A stretch of 64,000 bases of DNA, taken from contig CAVBJF010000004.1 of assembly GCA_963596005.1 (NCBI GenBank), positions 36,870 to 100,869 of the forward strand, written 5' to 3'. The stretch's first letter is position 1. Every line of letters begins with the position of its first letter. Below, piece by piece: positions 18,130 to 26,358 of the stretch. The notes beneath the pieces were generated by a model. The model had not been told where the DNA came from. It searched no databases and worked only from the letters and a program-made list of their open reading frames with translations. Position numbers and translations under genes: made by a program. The stretch is from Gallibacter pasteurianus_A. Lineage in GTDB: Bacteria; Bacillota; Clostridia; Peptostreptococcales; Anaerovoracaceae.

Positions 18130-18158
18130 TTGCTATTATATTTTATCTGGAATATAAT
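18130..18158 (+). promoter_or_regulatory. Promoter of the nucleoside-kinase-like gene
   Basis: TTGCTA (18130-18135), a 17-bp spacer and TATAAT (18153-18158) precede the gene by 64 bp. The -35 hexamer is weak. Confidence 0.6.
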
Positions 18159-18221
18159 AAACTTCGAAGTAGCGTTAATAACACACGAGTATTTATTTGT
18201 GTTAAAAAATAGGAAGTAATT

Positions 18222-19880
18222 ATGAAAGTATACTTAAAAAAGGATTTATACGATAATTTCAAAGAAATAGAGGTGCCAAACGATACAACAGTTGAGCACA
18301 TATATTTTAGGTACAAAAATGAGCTTACAAATGAGGTGCTTGCAGCAAAAATCGACAACAAGGACAGTATGCTAAATCAGAGCGTAAAAGAGGGTTCATA
18401 TATCGAATTTTTGGACAGGAGAAACAGGCATGCGGCACTCATATACAGGCACAGTTTAGTTTTGCTTTATGCAAAAGCAGTTCTTGATGTTACAGAAAAA
18501 GGGAGTGTTGAGATAAAAAACTCCTTAAACCAAGGCCTTTATACAGAAATCAAGGGCATAGGCGATATAGATGAAAATTTAGTAGTTGCGATTGAAAAAA
18601 GAATGCGAGAGATTGTAGAGGCAGATATACCTATCAAAACGGTAGTGCTTGATGCAGGCACAAGCCTCGACTTTTTTGATAGACACAATATGACGGACAA
18701 AAAGAAGAGATTGCAAAGGGCTGCACGAGATAAAAAGATAGTTTTATGCGAACTGGACGGATATTTAGACTTTTTGTATGATATCGTGGTTCCGTCTACA
18801 GGCTATATCAACGCGTTTGATTTACGAAAATACAGGAGAGGCGTATTACTGCGATTTCCGCAGGGACACAATCCGAAGACAAACACCTATGAGGACCAAA
18901 AGTTTTTATATAAGGCATTTGCCGAAACCGAGGTTTGGCAGGACAGACTTGGTATAAGCTATGTGAGCGATCTAAATCAAAAGATAAAAGAAGGCTCGAT
19001 GAAAGAGGTGATACAGCTCAGCGAGGCACTCCATGACAAAAAGATTATAGAGATAGCAAAGGAAATAAAGGAAAAGAAAAAAAGGATAATCCTAATTTCA
19101 GGGCCTTCATCCTCAGGCAAAACAACATTCGCGAGGAGGCTTTGCATACAGCTGAAGGTGGAGGGTTATTTCCCATTGTATCTTGGCACTGATGATTATT
19201 TTATCGATAGAGAGGATACACCGATTGATGAAAACGGCGAACGAGATTTTGAGAGCCTAAGAGCTCTTGATGTTGAATTGTTTAATTCCGATATGAACAG
19301 CCTGCTTGCCGGCAAGGAAACAGATTTGCCGACATACGATTTTTTGATTGGCAAAAAGGTCTTTGGAAATAGAAAAACCAAAATTTCAAAAAAGGCACCT
19401 ATCATCATCGAAGGCATTCATGCTCTAAATGCTGCTTTGAGCGAAAAGATTGCAGACGAAGAAAAATACAAAATATATATAAGCCCGCTGACGGGATTGA
19501 ATATAGACAGCCACAACTGTGTGCCGACGACAGACAACAGGATGCTCAGAAGGCTTGTAAGAGACCATTTGTACCGCGGTAAAAATGCGATAGATACTCT
19601 AAACGAATGGCCTGGGGTTATGCGAGGCGAGCGGGAAAATATATTTCCGTATGGTGATACGGCAGATCAATTTTTTAATTCGGTATACATATACGAAATG
19701 GCAGTGCTCAAAAAGTATGCAAAACCCCTTTTGGAGCAGGTACCGAAGGAAGAACCTCAATACAGTGAGGCGGTCAGGCTTTTGAGGCTCTTGGAATTCT
19801 TTGATGAGTTTGACAATGACGAGCTCATACCAAACAATTCAATACTCAGAGAATTTATAGGCGGTAGTATATTTTTGTAG
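18222..19880 (+). CDS. TGS/SAD-like domain protein fused to a uridine-kinase-type kinase
   Basis: The 552-residue protein has a ubiquitin-like TGS region (about 1-65), a segment resembling the threonyl-tRNA synthetase editing domain (about 70-260), and a phosphoribulokinase/uridine-kinase P-loop domain. GPSSSGKT is at residues 294-301, followed by YLGTDDYFIDRED, EGIHALN and RRLVRDHLYRG. The family is annotated as nucleoside kinase in Clostridia; the true substrate is not known from sequence. It is flanked by its own promoter and a terminator at 19979-20012. Confidence 0.85.
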   Translation: MKVYLKKDLYDNFKEIEVPNDTTVEHIYFRYKNELTNEVLAAKIDNKDSMLNQSVKEGSYIEFLDRRNRHAALIYRHSLVLLYAKAVLDVTEKGSVEIKNSLNQGLYTEIKGIGDIDENLVVAIEKRMREIVEADIPIKTVVLDAGTSLDFFDRHNMTDKKKRLQRAARDKKIVLCELDGYLDFLYDIVVPSTGYINAFDLRKYRRGVLLRFPQGHNPKTNTYEDQKFLYKAFAETEVWQDRLGISYVSDLNQKIKEGSMKEVIQLSEALHDKKIIEIAKEIKEKKKRIILISGPSSSGKTTFARRLCIQLKVEGYFPLYLGTDDYFIDREDTPIDENGERDFESLRALDVELFNSDMNSLLAGKETDLPTYDFLIGKKVFGNRKTKISKKAPIIIEGIHALNAALSEKIADEEKYKIYISPLTGLNIDSHNCVPTTDNRMLRRLVRDHLYRGKNAIDTLNEWPGVMRGERENIFPYGDTADQFFNSVYIYEMAVLKKYAKPLLEQVPKEEPQYSEAVRLLRLLEFFDEFDNDELIPNNSILREFIGGSIFL

Positions 19881-19978
19881 TTTAAAGCTAAAACTAATAT
19901 AAAACAGATATATTTTTTTCGACAACTGTGTTCAACAAAAGAATAGAATAAAGAAACGCAAGGAAGCGTGTAACGGAT

Positions 19979-20012
19979 AACTCGCAATAAAGCCTGAAAA
20001 TTGCGAGTTTTT
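19979..20012 (+). terminator. Terminator after the kinase gene
   Basis: AACTCGCAAT and ATTGCGAGTT pair as a ten-base stem, followed by TTT. It insulates the kinase gene from the S10 operon. Confidence 0.85.
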
Positions 20013-20059
20013 ATATTGCAAAAACACGAAAAACGCAAAAATTAATTTCAAAAAAACTG

Positions 20060-20088
20060 TTGATTTTAACAGAAGCATAATGTATACT
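20060..20088 (+). promoter_or_regulatory. S10 operon promoter, extended -10
   Basis: TTGATT (20060-20065), a 17-bp spacer ending in TG, and TATACT (20083-20088). Transcription should start near 20095, giving a leader of about 245 nt. Confidence 0.8.
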
Positions 20089-20094
20089 AATAGG

Positions 20095-20339
20095 GCTTGC
20101 ATAAGGCGAAGAGGTGGGAAGTTGCTGAGCTATCAGGTAATTTCCACTGAGAATTGTCTCCGCATGACGGAGTCGAAGGGATTCGCTGTTTTTGCGTGTG
20201 GGCGCCTAAAGGAAACACACGGAAGCGTGTACAAGCAAGCGAAAAAGGGATACAAACCCGTGTATGCGTTGAAAAAGACGGCAATAAACCCCTTGTACGA
20301 GAATAGCGAAAACAGTACAAAAAAACAGGAGGAACAAAA
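20095..20339 (+). promoter_or_regulatory. Structured 5' leader of the S10 operon
   Basis: The leader holds at least three hairpins: a long one at 20114-20147 (GTGG...CCAC outer stem, CTGA/TCAG inner stem), CTCCG/CGGAG at 20158-20172, and CGTGTG/CACACG at 20195-20221. No clear terminator precedes rpsJ. A long leader here fits autoregulation by a ribosomal protein, as L4 does in Escherichia coli, but I see no match to that leader. The region can be translated on paper from an ATG at 20080, but that codon lies inside the promoter. Confidence 0.55.
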
Positions 20340-20651
20340 ATGAGCGAATTACAAAAAATCAGAATTAAGCTAAAGGCTTATGACCACGCAATTTTGGATC
20401 GTAGTGCTGCAAAGATTGTAGAGACTGTTAAAAAGACAGGCGCAGAAGTTTCAGGTCCAATACCTCTTCCAACAGAGAAGGAAGTAATAACTATCTTGAG
20501 AGCGGTTCATAAGTACAAGGACAGCAGAGAACAGTTCGAGCAGAGAACTCATAAGAGATTGATCGACATCTCGGCGGCGACTGCAAAGACAACGGATGCT
20601 CTTACAAAGTTAGAGCTACCTGCAGGCGTTGATATCGAAATCAAATTGTAA
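20340..20651 (+). CDS. rpsJ: 30S ribosomal protein S10 (NusE)
   Basis: S10 sits in the 30S head and doubles as NusE in antitermination complexes with NusB and NusG. The 103-residue product has the canonical start KIRIKLKAYDHAILD and the loop region YKDSREQFEQRTHKRLID. CAGGAGG precedes the ATG. It opens the long S10-spc-alpha cluster. Confidence 0.98.
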   Translation: MSELQKIRIKLKAYDHAILDRSAAKIVETVKKTGAEVSGPIPLPTEKEVITILRAVHKYKDSREQFEQRTHKRLIDISAATAKTTDALTKLELPAGVDIEIKL

Positions 20652-20679
20652 AAACCGGAGCGATAAGCTCTCTTAGTAT

Positions 20680-20705
20680 GATTGATGAGGCAAAGCCAAT
20701 CAATC
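20680..20705 (+). other. Hairpin between rpsJ and rplC
   Basis: GATTGAT-GA-GGC, an AAA loop and GCC-A-ATCAATC form a stem of ten pairs with a small bulge, with no T run after it. It may be an mRNA processing or stability element. Confidence 0.5.
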
Positions 20706-20731
20706 CGCTGTAAGAAATAGGAGGAATATTT

Positions 20732-21367
20732 ATGAAAACAATTTTAGGAAAGAAAATCGGTATGACTCAGATTTTCGATGAGGAAGGTGTGGTCATTCCG
20801 GTGACTGTCATCGAGGCAGGCCCACAGGTAGTGACACAGATCAAGACTGTCGAGACAGACGGATATGAGGCTGTACAGGTTGCATTCGGCGACACAAAGC
20901 CACACAGAGTCAATAAACCTGCAAAGGGTCATTTTGAAAAAGCAGGAGTTGAGCTCAAAAAGCATCTCATGGAGTTTAAGCCGGAAGAAGGAGCCCAGTA
21001 TGAGGTGGGACAGGTGATGACAGCCGCAGACTTCGAAGAAGGAGTTAAGGTCGATGTGATAGGAGTGTCAAAGGGAAAAGGCACACAGGGTAACATCAAG
21101 AGACACGGACATCACAGAGGACCTATGAGTCACGGTTCTAAGCATAAGAGATTAGCAGGTGCGCTTGCTGGTGCATCTTATCCGGGTAGAGTATTCAAGG
21201 GAAACAAAGGGCCTGGAAGAATGGGAAGAGACACTGTAACAGTACAAAATATCGACCTTGTAAAAGTTATTGCAGACAGAAACGTAATCCTTGTTAAAGG
21301 TGCTGTACCGGGAGGCAAAGGCAACTTGGTAAAAGTACGCATGGCTATCAAGGGTCAAGGTAAATAA
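20732..21367 (+). CDS. rplC: 50S ribosomal protein L3
   Basis: L3 starts 50S assembly and reaches toward the peptidyl transferase centre. The 211-residue product starts MKTILGKKIGMTQIFDE and contains GVSKGKGTQGNIKRH and the conserved GPMSHGSKHKR loop. TAGGAGGAAT precedes the ATG. The 80-bp gap from rpsJ holds a hairpin. Confidence 0.98.
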   Translation: MKTILGKKIGMTQIFDEEGVVIPVTVIEAGPQVVTQIKTVETDGYEAVQVAFGDTKPHRVNKPAKGHFEKAGVELKKHLMEFKPEEGAQYEVGQVMTAADFEEGVKVDVIGVSKGKGTQGNIKRHGHHRGPMSHGSKHKRLAGALAGASYPGRVFKGNKGPGRMGRDTVTVQNIDLVKVIADRNVILVKGAVPGGKGNLVKVRMAIKGQGK

Positions 21368-21391
21368 GCACTTTAGGAAGGAGGAACGACA

Positions 21392-22015
21392 ATGGCAAAA
21401 GTAAAAGTATTGAGTATGACCGGCACAGAGACAGGCACTATCGAGCTAAACGATGCAATCTTTGGTATCGAGCCTAATCAAAATGCGGTTCATGCAGTGG
21501 TAAAAAATTATTTAGCCAACAGAAGACAGGGCACTCAGTCGGCAAAGACAAGAGGAGAAGTCAGAGGCGGTGGCAGAAAGCCTTTTAGACAAAAGGGCAC
21601 CGGCCGTCACAGACAGGGTTCGACAACAGACCCATCGCAGATAGGCGGAGGAGTTGTGTTCGCACCAAAGCCAAGAAGCTACAGATATACATTACCAAAG
21701 AAATTGAGAAGATTGGCAATGTTATCAGCGCTTTCTTCCAAGGTGGCGGAAAAAGAAATTATCGTTTTAGACGAATTGAAGTTTGATGCACCAAAAACAA
21801 AGGAAATGATCAAGGTGCTCGAAAATGTAAAGGCAGGTAAAAAAGCACTTATCGTAACAGCTGAAAAGGACGAGAATGTTGTAAGATCTGCTGCAAATAT
21901 CCCGGGAGTAAGGACAGCTCTTGTAGGTACAATGAATGTATACGAAATCATCAATCACGAAAACTTCATTGTAACAAAAGAAGCTATTGAAAAGATTGAG
22001 GAGGTGTATTCATAA
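21392..22015 (+). CDS. rplD: 50S ribosomal protein L4
   Basis: L4 lines the exit tunnel and in some bacteria represses the S10 operon. The 207-residue product has the long tunnel loop region with KTRGEVRGGGRKPFRQKGTG. Its stop codon shares a base with the start of rplW (TAATG), indicating translational coupling. AAGGAGGAAC precedes the ATG. Confidence 0.98.
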   Translation: MAKVKVLSMTGTETGTIELNDAIFGIEPNQNAVHAVVKNYLANRRQGTQSAKTRGEVRGGGRKPFRQKGTGRHRQGSTTDPSQIGGGVVFAPKPRSYRYTLPKKLRRLAMLSALSSKVAEKEIIVLDELKFDAPKTKEMIKVLENVKAGKKALIVTAEKDENVVRSAANIPGVRTALVGTMNVYEIINHENFIVTKEAIEKIEEVYS

Positions 22016-22305
22016 TGAGAACACCATACGATGTAATATTAAAGCCTGTAATCACAGAAACATCTATGGCAGATGCACAGGACAAAAAATATACATTTAA
22101 GGTTGCAACAGATGCAAACAAAACACAGGTAAAAGATGCTATAGAAGAAATATTTGATGTAGAAGTCGCAAAAGTAAACATCATGAACGTTAAAGGTAAA
22201 TTAAAGAGAATGGGAAGAAATGTCGGTTACACATCTGCTTCAAAGAAGGCTGTAGTAACACTTACTAAGGACAGTAAGGAAATAGAATTCTTCCAAGGAC
22301 TATAA
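22015..22305 (+). CDS. rplW: 50S ribosomal protein L23
   Basis: L23 stands at the exit-tunnel mouth and docks trigger factor and the signal recognition particle. The 96-residue product begins RTPYDVILKPVITE and has the conserved KLKRMGRNVGYTSASKKAVV stretch. It overlaps the rplD stop by one base; its ribosome binding site (GAGGAGG-like) lies inside rplD. Confidence 0.97.
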   Translation: MRTPYDVILKPVITETSMADAQDKKYTFKVATDANKTQVKDAIEEIFDVEVAKVNIMNVKGKLKRMGRNVGYTSASKKAVVTLTKDSKEIEFFQGL

Positions 22306-22319
22306 GGAGGTAGGCGACG

Positions 22320-23153
22320 ATGGGAATTAAAAAATACAATCCGACCACTCCCGGCTTGAGAGGAATGACTACTTCAACATTTGAAGAGATTACGACAAGC
22401 ACACCGGAAAAATCACTTACAGTAACTCTTAAAAAACATTCGGGCAGAAACTCGAGAGGTAAGATTACAGTAAGACATAGAGGTGGCGGATATAGACCTA
22501 AATACAGAATCATAGATTTTAAAAGAACTAAGGATGGTATTCCCGGTAAGGTTACAACAATCGAATACGATCCAAACAGAAGCGCAAACATCGCTTTGAT
22601 CGTATACGCTGACGGTGAGAAAAAGTACATCATCGCACCGGAGGGTCTAAAGGTTGGCAATATCATCGAATCAGGGAAGGATGCAGACATAAAGGTAGGA
22701 AATGCATTGCCGCTTGCAAACATTCCTGTAGGTACTATGATTCACAATGTAGAGCTAAAGCAGGGCAAAGGCGCACAGCTTGCAAGATCAGCAGGCAACG
22801 GAGCACAGCTCATGGCAAAAGAGGGAGACTATGCGCAGGTAAGACTTCCTTCCGGAGAAGTTCGTAAGGTTAGAATCGAATGCAGAGCAACAATCGGTGA
22901 AGTTGGTAATGCGGACCATGCAAACATCAACATCGGTAAGGCAGGCAGAAAAAGGCATATGGGCATAAGACCTACAGTCAGAGGTTCTGTAATGAACCCT
23001 AACGACCACCCACACGGTGGTGGTGAAGGTAAGGCAGGTATCGGTAGAGTCGGTCCTGTGACACCTTGGGGTAAACCGGCACTCGGTTATAAGACAAGAA
23101 AGAAGAACAAACCATCTAACAAGTATATTGTTAAGAGAAGAAACGAAAAATAA
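22320..23153 (+). CDS. rplB: 50S ribosomal protein L2
   Basis: L2 is needed for subunit association and peptidyl transferase activity. The 277-residue product has the signature block MNPNDHPHGGGEGKAGIGR, with the key histidine in PHGGG. AAGGAGG lies ahead of the start. Length and ends are typical. Confidence 0.98.
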   Translation: MGIKKYNPTTPGLRGMTTSTFEEITTSTPEKSLTVTLKKHSGRNSRGKITVRHRGGGYRPKYRIIDFKRTKDGIPGKVTTIEYDPNRSANIALIVYADGEKKYIIAPEGLKVGNIIESGKDADIKVGNALPLANIPVGTMIHNVELKQGKGAQLARSAGNGAQLMAKEGDYAQVRLPSGEVRKVRIECRATIGEVGNADHANINIGKAGRKRHMGIRPTVRGSVMNPNDHPHGGGEGKAGIGRVGPVTPWGKPALGYKTRKKNKPSNKYIVKRRNEK

Positions 23154-23170
23154 AGGAAGGAGCAAATATA

Positions 23171-23443
23171 ATGGGTAGATCACTAAAGAAAGGCCCTTTC
23201 GTCAATGCGAAACTCCTCAAGGCGATTGAAGAGATGAACGCAGCGAACGAAAAAAAGGTTATTAAGACTTGGTCAAGACCATCTACTATATTCCCGCAGA
23301 TGGTAGGTCACACAATAGCCGTTCATGACGGTAGAAAGCATGTGCCCGTATATATAACAGAAGATATGGTAGGTCATAAGCTTGGAGAATTTGCTCCAAC
23401 AAGAACTTACAGAGGACATGCCGCAGATAAAAAATCTAAGTAA
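23171..23443 (+). CDS. rpsS: 30S ribosomal protein S19
   Basis: S19 binds 16S rRNA in the head near the A site with S13. The 90-residue product begins GRSLKKGPFVNAKLL and has WSRPSTIFPQMVGHTIAVH and the RTYRGH C-terminal motif. It is preceded by AAGGAAGGAG. Confidence 0.98.
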   Translation: MGRSLKKGPFVNAKLLKAIEEMNAANEKKVIKTWSRPSTIFPQMVGHTIAVHDGRKHVPVYITEDMVGHKLGEFAPTRTYRGHAADKKSK

Positions 23444-23460
23444 GAAAAGGAGATAGGAAA

Positions 23461-23829
23461 ATGGAAGCAAAAGCAGTTGCAAAATATGTAAGAATGTCTC
23501 CTATCAAGCTTAAACCTGTTACAGACCTTGTAAGAGGCAAAGATTTGCAAGAGGCATTGACAATATTGAGATTTACTCCCGGCAAAGGAGCAGAACTCGT
23601 GGAAAAGGTAGTGAAGTCGGCAGCGGCAAATGCTGAAAACAACTTCGACATGAATGTAGACGATCTATACGTTGCAGAGGTATATGCAAACCAAGGTCCT
23701 ACAATGAAGAGATGGAGAGCCGGTTCACAGGGAAGAGCATCTATCATACTTAAGAGAAGCAGCCACATTGGCGTAACTCTTAAAGAGAGAAATGCAAAGG
23801 AAGAGAATGCAGAAAAGGAGGCTGAATAG
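23461..23829 (+). CDS. rplV: 50S ribosomal protein L22
   Basis: L22 extends a beta hairpin into the exit tunnel at the macrolide-affected constriction. The 122-residue product has VRMSPIKLKPVTDLVRG and the hairpin region GPTMKRWRAGSQGRA with no visible duplication or deletion. The C-terminus is Glu-rich. rpsC starts one base after its stop. Confidence 0.97.
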   Translation: MEAKAVAKYVRMSPIKLKPVTDLVRGKDLQEALTILRFTPGKGAELVEKVVKSAAANAENNFDMNVDDLYVAEVYANQGPTMKRWRAGSQGRASIILKRSSHIGVTLKERNAKEENAEKEAE

Positions 23830-23830
23830 T

Positions 23831-24706
23831 ATGGGTCAGAAAGTAAGTCCACACGGTCTTAGAGTCGGCGTCATAAAGGACTGGGGCTCTAAATGGTATG
23901 CAGACAAAAACAACTTTGCAGATTATCTGATAGAGGACAATAAAGTAAGAGAATTCGTAAAGAAGAAGCTTTATGCGGCTGGGATTTCTAAAGTCGTAAT
24001 AGAGCGTCCGGAAGAAAACAAGATCAAGCTCATCATTGCTGTAGGCAGACCCGGTATGGTTATCGGAAGATCAGGAGATGGCATAGAGCAGTTAAAAAAG
24101 GATCTTGCGAAGCTTACTAAAAAGACAGTAGATATTGATATTAGAGAAGTAAGAAGAGCAGAGCTTGACGCGCAGCTTACAGCAGAAAGTATCGCACAGG
24201 CACTCGAAAAGAGAATAGCTTTCAGAAGAGCAATGAAACAGGCTATCGGCAGAACAATGAAAGCAAATGCAAAGGGTATCAAGGTTTTGGTATCAGGCAG
24301 ACTTGGCGGTGCGGAAATCGCAAGAAGCGAAGCATACAGCGAAGGCAATGTTCCTCTTCACACACTTAGAGCCGATATAGATTACGGATTTGCGGAAGCA
24401 GATACAACTTACGGCAAGATAGGTGTAAAGGTATGGATCAACCACGGAGAAATCTTAGATAAGGGACTTCAGAGCATCGTTCGCGAAGAAAAGAATGACG
24501 GCAAGAAAAATGACAGAAGAAAAAGCAAGAGAAGAGACGGTGACAGAAGCAGAAGAAGAAATTCTAAGGACAACAGGTACGAAACACCAAAGGCTGTAAA
24601 CCCAAGAGTAAGAAACACTCCAAAGGTAGAAGCCCCAAAGGTTGAGGAGCCACCACAGGTTGAACCTGAGGCAGTTGAAGTAAAAGAAGAAACAACTGAA
24701 GAATAG
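23831..24706 (+). CDS. rpsC: 30S ribosomal protein S3 with a long charged C-terminal extension
   Basis: S3 shapes the mRNA entry channel. The start is the ATG at 23831 behind AAAAGGAGG; an in-frame start at 23792 would lie inside rplV. The KH domain (AVGRPGMVIGRSGDGIEQL) and the C-terminal S3 domain ending GVKVWINHGEILDKG are normal. The total is 291 residues, about 70 more than typical. The extra part is a Lys/Arg/Asp/Ser-rich stretch (KSKRRDGDRSRRRN) followed by a Pro/Val/Glu-rich acidic end (EVKEETTEE). Confidence 0.97.
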   Translation: MGQKVSPHGLRVGVIKDWGSKWYADKNNFADYLIEDNKVREFVKKKLYAAGISKVVIERPEENKIKLIIAVGRPGMVIGRSGDGIEQLKKDLAKLTKKTVDIDIREVRRAELDAQLTAESIAQALEKRIAFRRAMKQAIGRTMKANAKGIKVLVSGRLGGAEIARSEAYSEGNVPLHTLRADIDYGFAEADTTYGKIGVKVWINHGEILDKGLQSIVREEKNDGKKNDRRKSKRRDGDRSRRRNSKDNRYETPKAVNPRVRNTPKVEAPKVEEPPQVEPEAVEVKEETTEE

Positions 24707-24728
24707 ACTATAGAAGGAGGAACTAGCC

Positions 24729-25160
24729 ATGTTGATGCCAAAGCGCGTTAAACGTAGAAGAGTCCACAGAGGTAGGATGAAGGGCAAGGCTACAAGAGGT
24801 AACAAAGTTACTTACGGCGAATACGGTCTTGTTGCATTAGAGCCTGCATGGATTACTTCAAATCAGATCGAGGCAGCCAGAGTTGCCATGACAAGATCTA
24901 TAAAAAGAGGCGGTAAAGTTTATATAAAAATTTTCCCACACAAATCAGTTACTAAAAAGCCTGCTGAAGTGCGAATGGGTTCCGGTAAAGGTTCACCTGA
25001 GTACTGGGTAGCAGTTGTAAAACCGGGTAGAGTTATGTTTGAAATGGAAGGATGTACAGAGGCTCAGGCAAGAGAAGCGATGAGACTTGCATCACACAAA
25101 CTGCCTATCAAATCAAAATTCGTCATCAAGGGCGAAGAAGTAAAGGACGGTGAAGCATAA
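24729..25160 (+). CDS. rplP: 50S ribosomal protein L16
   Basis: L16 contacts A-site tRNA and is one of the last proteins to join the 50S subunit. The 143-residue product starts MLMPKRVKRRRVHRGRMKG and has the RMGSGKGSPEYWVAVVKPGR signature. The stop overlaps the rpmC start as TAATG. AAGGAGGAAC precedes the ATG. Confidence 0.97.
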   Translation: MLMPKRVKRRRVHRGRMKGKATRGNKVTYGEYGLVALEPAWITSNQIEAARVAMTRSIKRGGKVYIKIFPHKSVTKKPAEVRMGSGKGSPEYWVAVVKPGRVMFEMEGCTEAQAREAMRLASHKLPIKSKFVIKGEEVKDGEA

Positions 25161-25363
25161 TGGAACTAAACAAGATAAGAGAAATGTCTGAAGTGGAATT
25201 AAATGCTGAACTGTTGAAAATGAAACAGGATCTGTTCAACTTGAGATTTCAACATGTAACAGGTCAGCTCGAAAATCCGATCAAACTCAGAGAGATGAAA
25301 AGAGATATTGCAAGAGTTAAAACTATAATCAGAGAAAAAGAGCTTGCGGCTCAAGCTAAATAA
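25160..25363 (+). CDS. rpmC: 50S ribosomal protein L29
   Basis: L29 is a two-helix protein beside L23 at the tunnel exit. The 67-residue product has the conserved LFNLRFQHVTGQLENP and REMKRDIARVKTI. Start overlaps the rplP stop by one base, which suggests coupled translation. Confidence 0.97.
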   Translation: MELNKIREMSEVELNAELLKMKQDLFNLRFQHVTGQLENPIKLREMKRDIARVKTIIREKELAAQAK

Positions 25364-25380
25364 GAAAGGAGGATGTGATT

Positions 25381-25641
25381 ATGACAGTTGAAAGAAATAG
25401 AAGAAAGACAAGAGTCGGCGTCGTAGTAAGCGACAAGATGGATAAGACTATAACAGTTGCGCTGGAAGACTTCGTAAGGCATTCTCTTTATGGCAAGGCT
25501 GTAAAGACTACAAAGAAGGTCAAAGCACATGACGAAAACAATGAATGCAATATCGGAGATACAGTTAGAATTATGGAAACAAGACCTCTTTCAAAGGACA
25601 AGAGATGGCGTCTTGTAAATATAGTAGAAAAAGTTAAGTAA
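25381..25641 (+). CDS. rpsQ: 30S ribosomal protein S17
   Basis: S17 is a primary 16S-binding protein of the body. I choose the ATG at 25381, eight bases after AAAGGAGG; a GTG at 25375 is too close to that site. The 86-residue product has RKTRVGVVVSDKMDKTITV and the loop ending TRPLSKDKRWRLV, all typical. Confidence 0.95.
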   Translation: MTVERNRRKTRVGVVVSDKMDKTITVALEDFVRHSLYGKAVKTTKKVKAHDENNECNIGDTVRIMETRPLSKDKRWRLVNIVEKVK

Positions 25642-25654
25642 GGAGGCACCGAAT

Positions 25655-26023
25655 ATGATTCAGACAGAAACAAGATTGAGAGTCGCTGACAATTCCGGTG
25701 CAAAAGAACTTCTATGTATCCGTATTCTCGGTGGTACAAGCCGTAAATATGCAAACATTGGAGATGTAATCGTTTGTGCCGTAAAGGAGGCTTCTCCGGG
25801 CGGAATGGTAAAAAAAGGCGATGTGGTAAGAGCAGTTGTTGTCAGAACTAAAAAAGGAGCAAGAAGAGAAGACGGAAGCTATGTAAAGTTTGACCAAAAT
25901 GCTGCAGTAATTATAAAAGAAGATAAAAATCCTGTAGGAACACGTATCTTCGGACCTGTTGCCAGAGAACTTAGAGACAAGAACTATATGAAGATAGTGT
26001 CGTTGGCACCGGAAGTATTATAG
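25655..26023 (+). CDS. rplN: 50S ribosomal protein L14
   Basis: L14 lies at the subunit interface and binds the silencing factor RsfS in other bacteria. The 122-residue product starts MIQTETRLRVADNSGAKEL and contains SPGGMVKKGDVVRAVVVRTKK and the VGTRIFGPVARELR motif. Length is exactly typical. Confidence 0.98.
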   Translation: MIQTETRLRVADNSGAKELLCIRILGGTSRKYANIGDVIVCAVKEASPGGMVKKGDVVRAVVVRTKKGARREDGSYVKFDQNAAVIIKEDKNPVGTRIFGPVARELRDKNYMKIVSLAPEVL

Positions 26024-26036
26024 GAGGTCTAACAGG

Positions 26037-26342
26037 ATGCGAATTAAAAAAGGAGATACGGTAATAGTAATTACCGGTAAAGATAAGGGCAAGAAGGGCG
26101 AAGTTATAAAAGCCATGCCTAAAGAAAACAGAGTGATTGTCGAAGGCGTAAATGTGCAGACAAAGCATCAGAAGCAGACAAGAACAGCTTCTTCCGAGAT
26201 CAAACATCAGGAAGGACCTATACATGTTTCAAATGTAATGCTTTATGATGAGAAAGCAAAGGCCGGCACAAGAGTTGGATATAAATTCGACAATGGAAAC
26301 AAAGTAAGAGTCGCAAAGAAAAGCGATAAGGTAGTAGATTAG
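26037..26342 (+). CDS. rplX: 50S ribosomal protein L24
   Basis: L24 is an early assembly protein with a KOW domain (KKGDTVIVITGKDKGKKGEV) and a loop at the tunnel exit. The 101-residue length is normal. TAGGAGG lies ahead of the ATG at 26037. Confidence 0.97.
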   Translation: MRIKKGDTVIVITGKDKGKKGEVIKAMPKENRVIVEGVNVQTKHQKQTRTASSEIKHQEGPIHVSNVMLYDEKAKAGTRVGYKFDNGNKVRVAKKSDKVVD

Positions 26343-26358
26343 GAAAGGAGGAGACGAT

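Noticed and set aside
20095..20339. T-box leader before rpsJ
   Set aside because: No TGGNACCGCG-like T-box and no terminator/antiterminator pair could be seen.
20080..20343. An 87-codon open frame across the S10 leader
   Set aside because: Its ATG lies within the promoter -10 region, so the mRNA would not contain it; the product matches nothing I know, and the stretch folds into hairpins.
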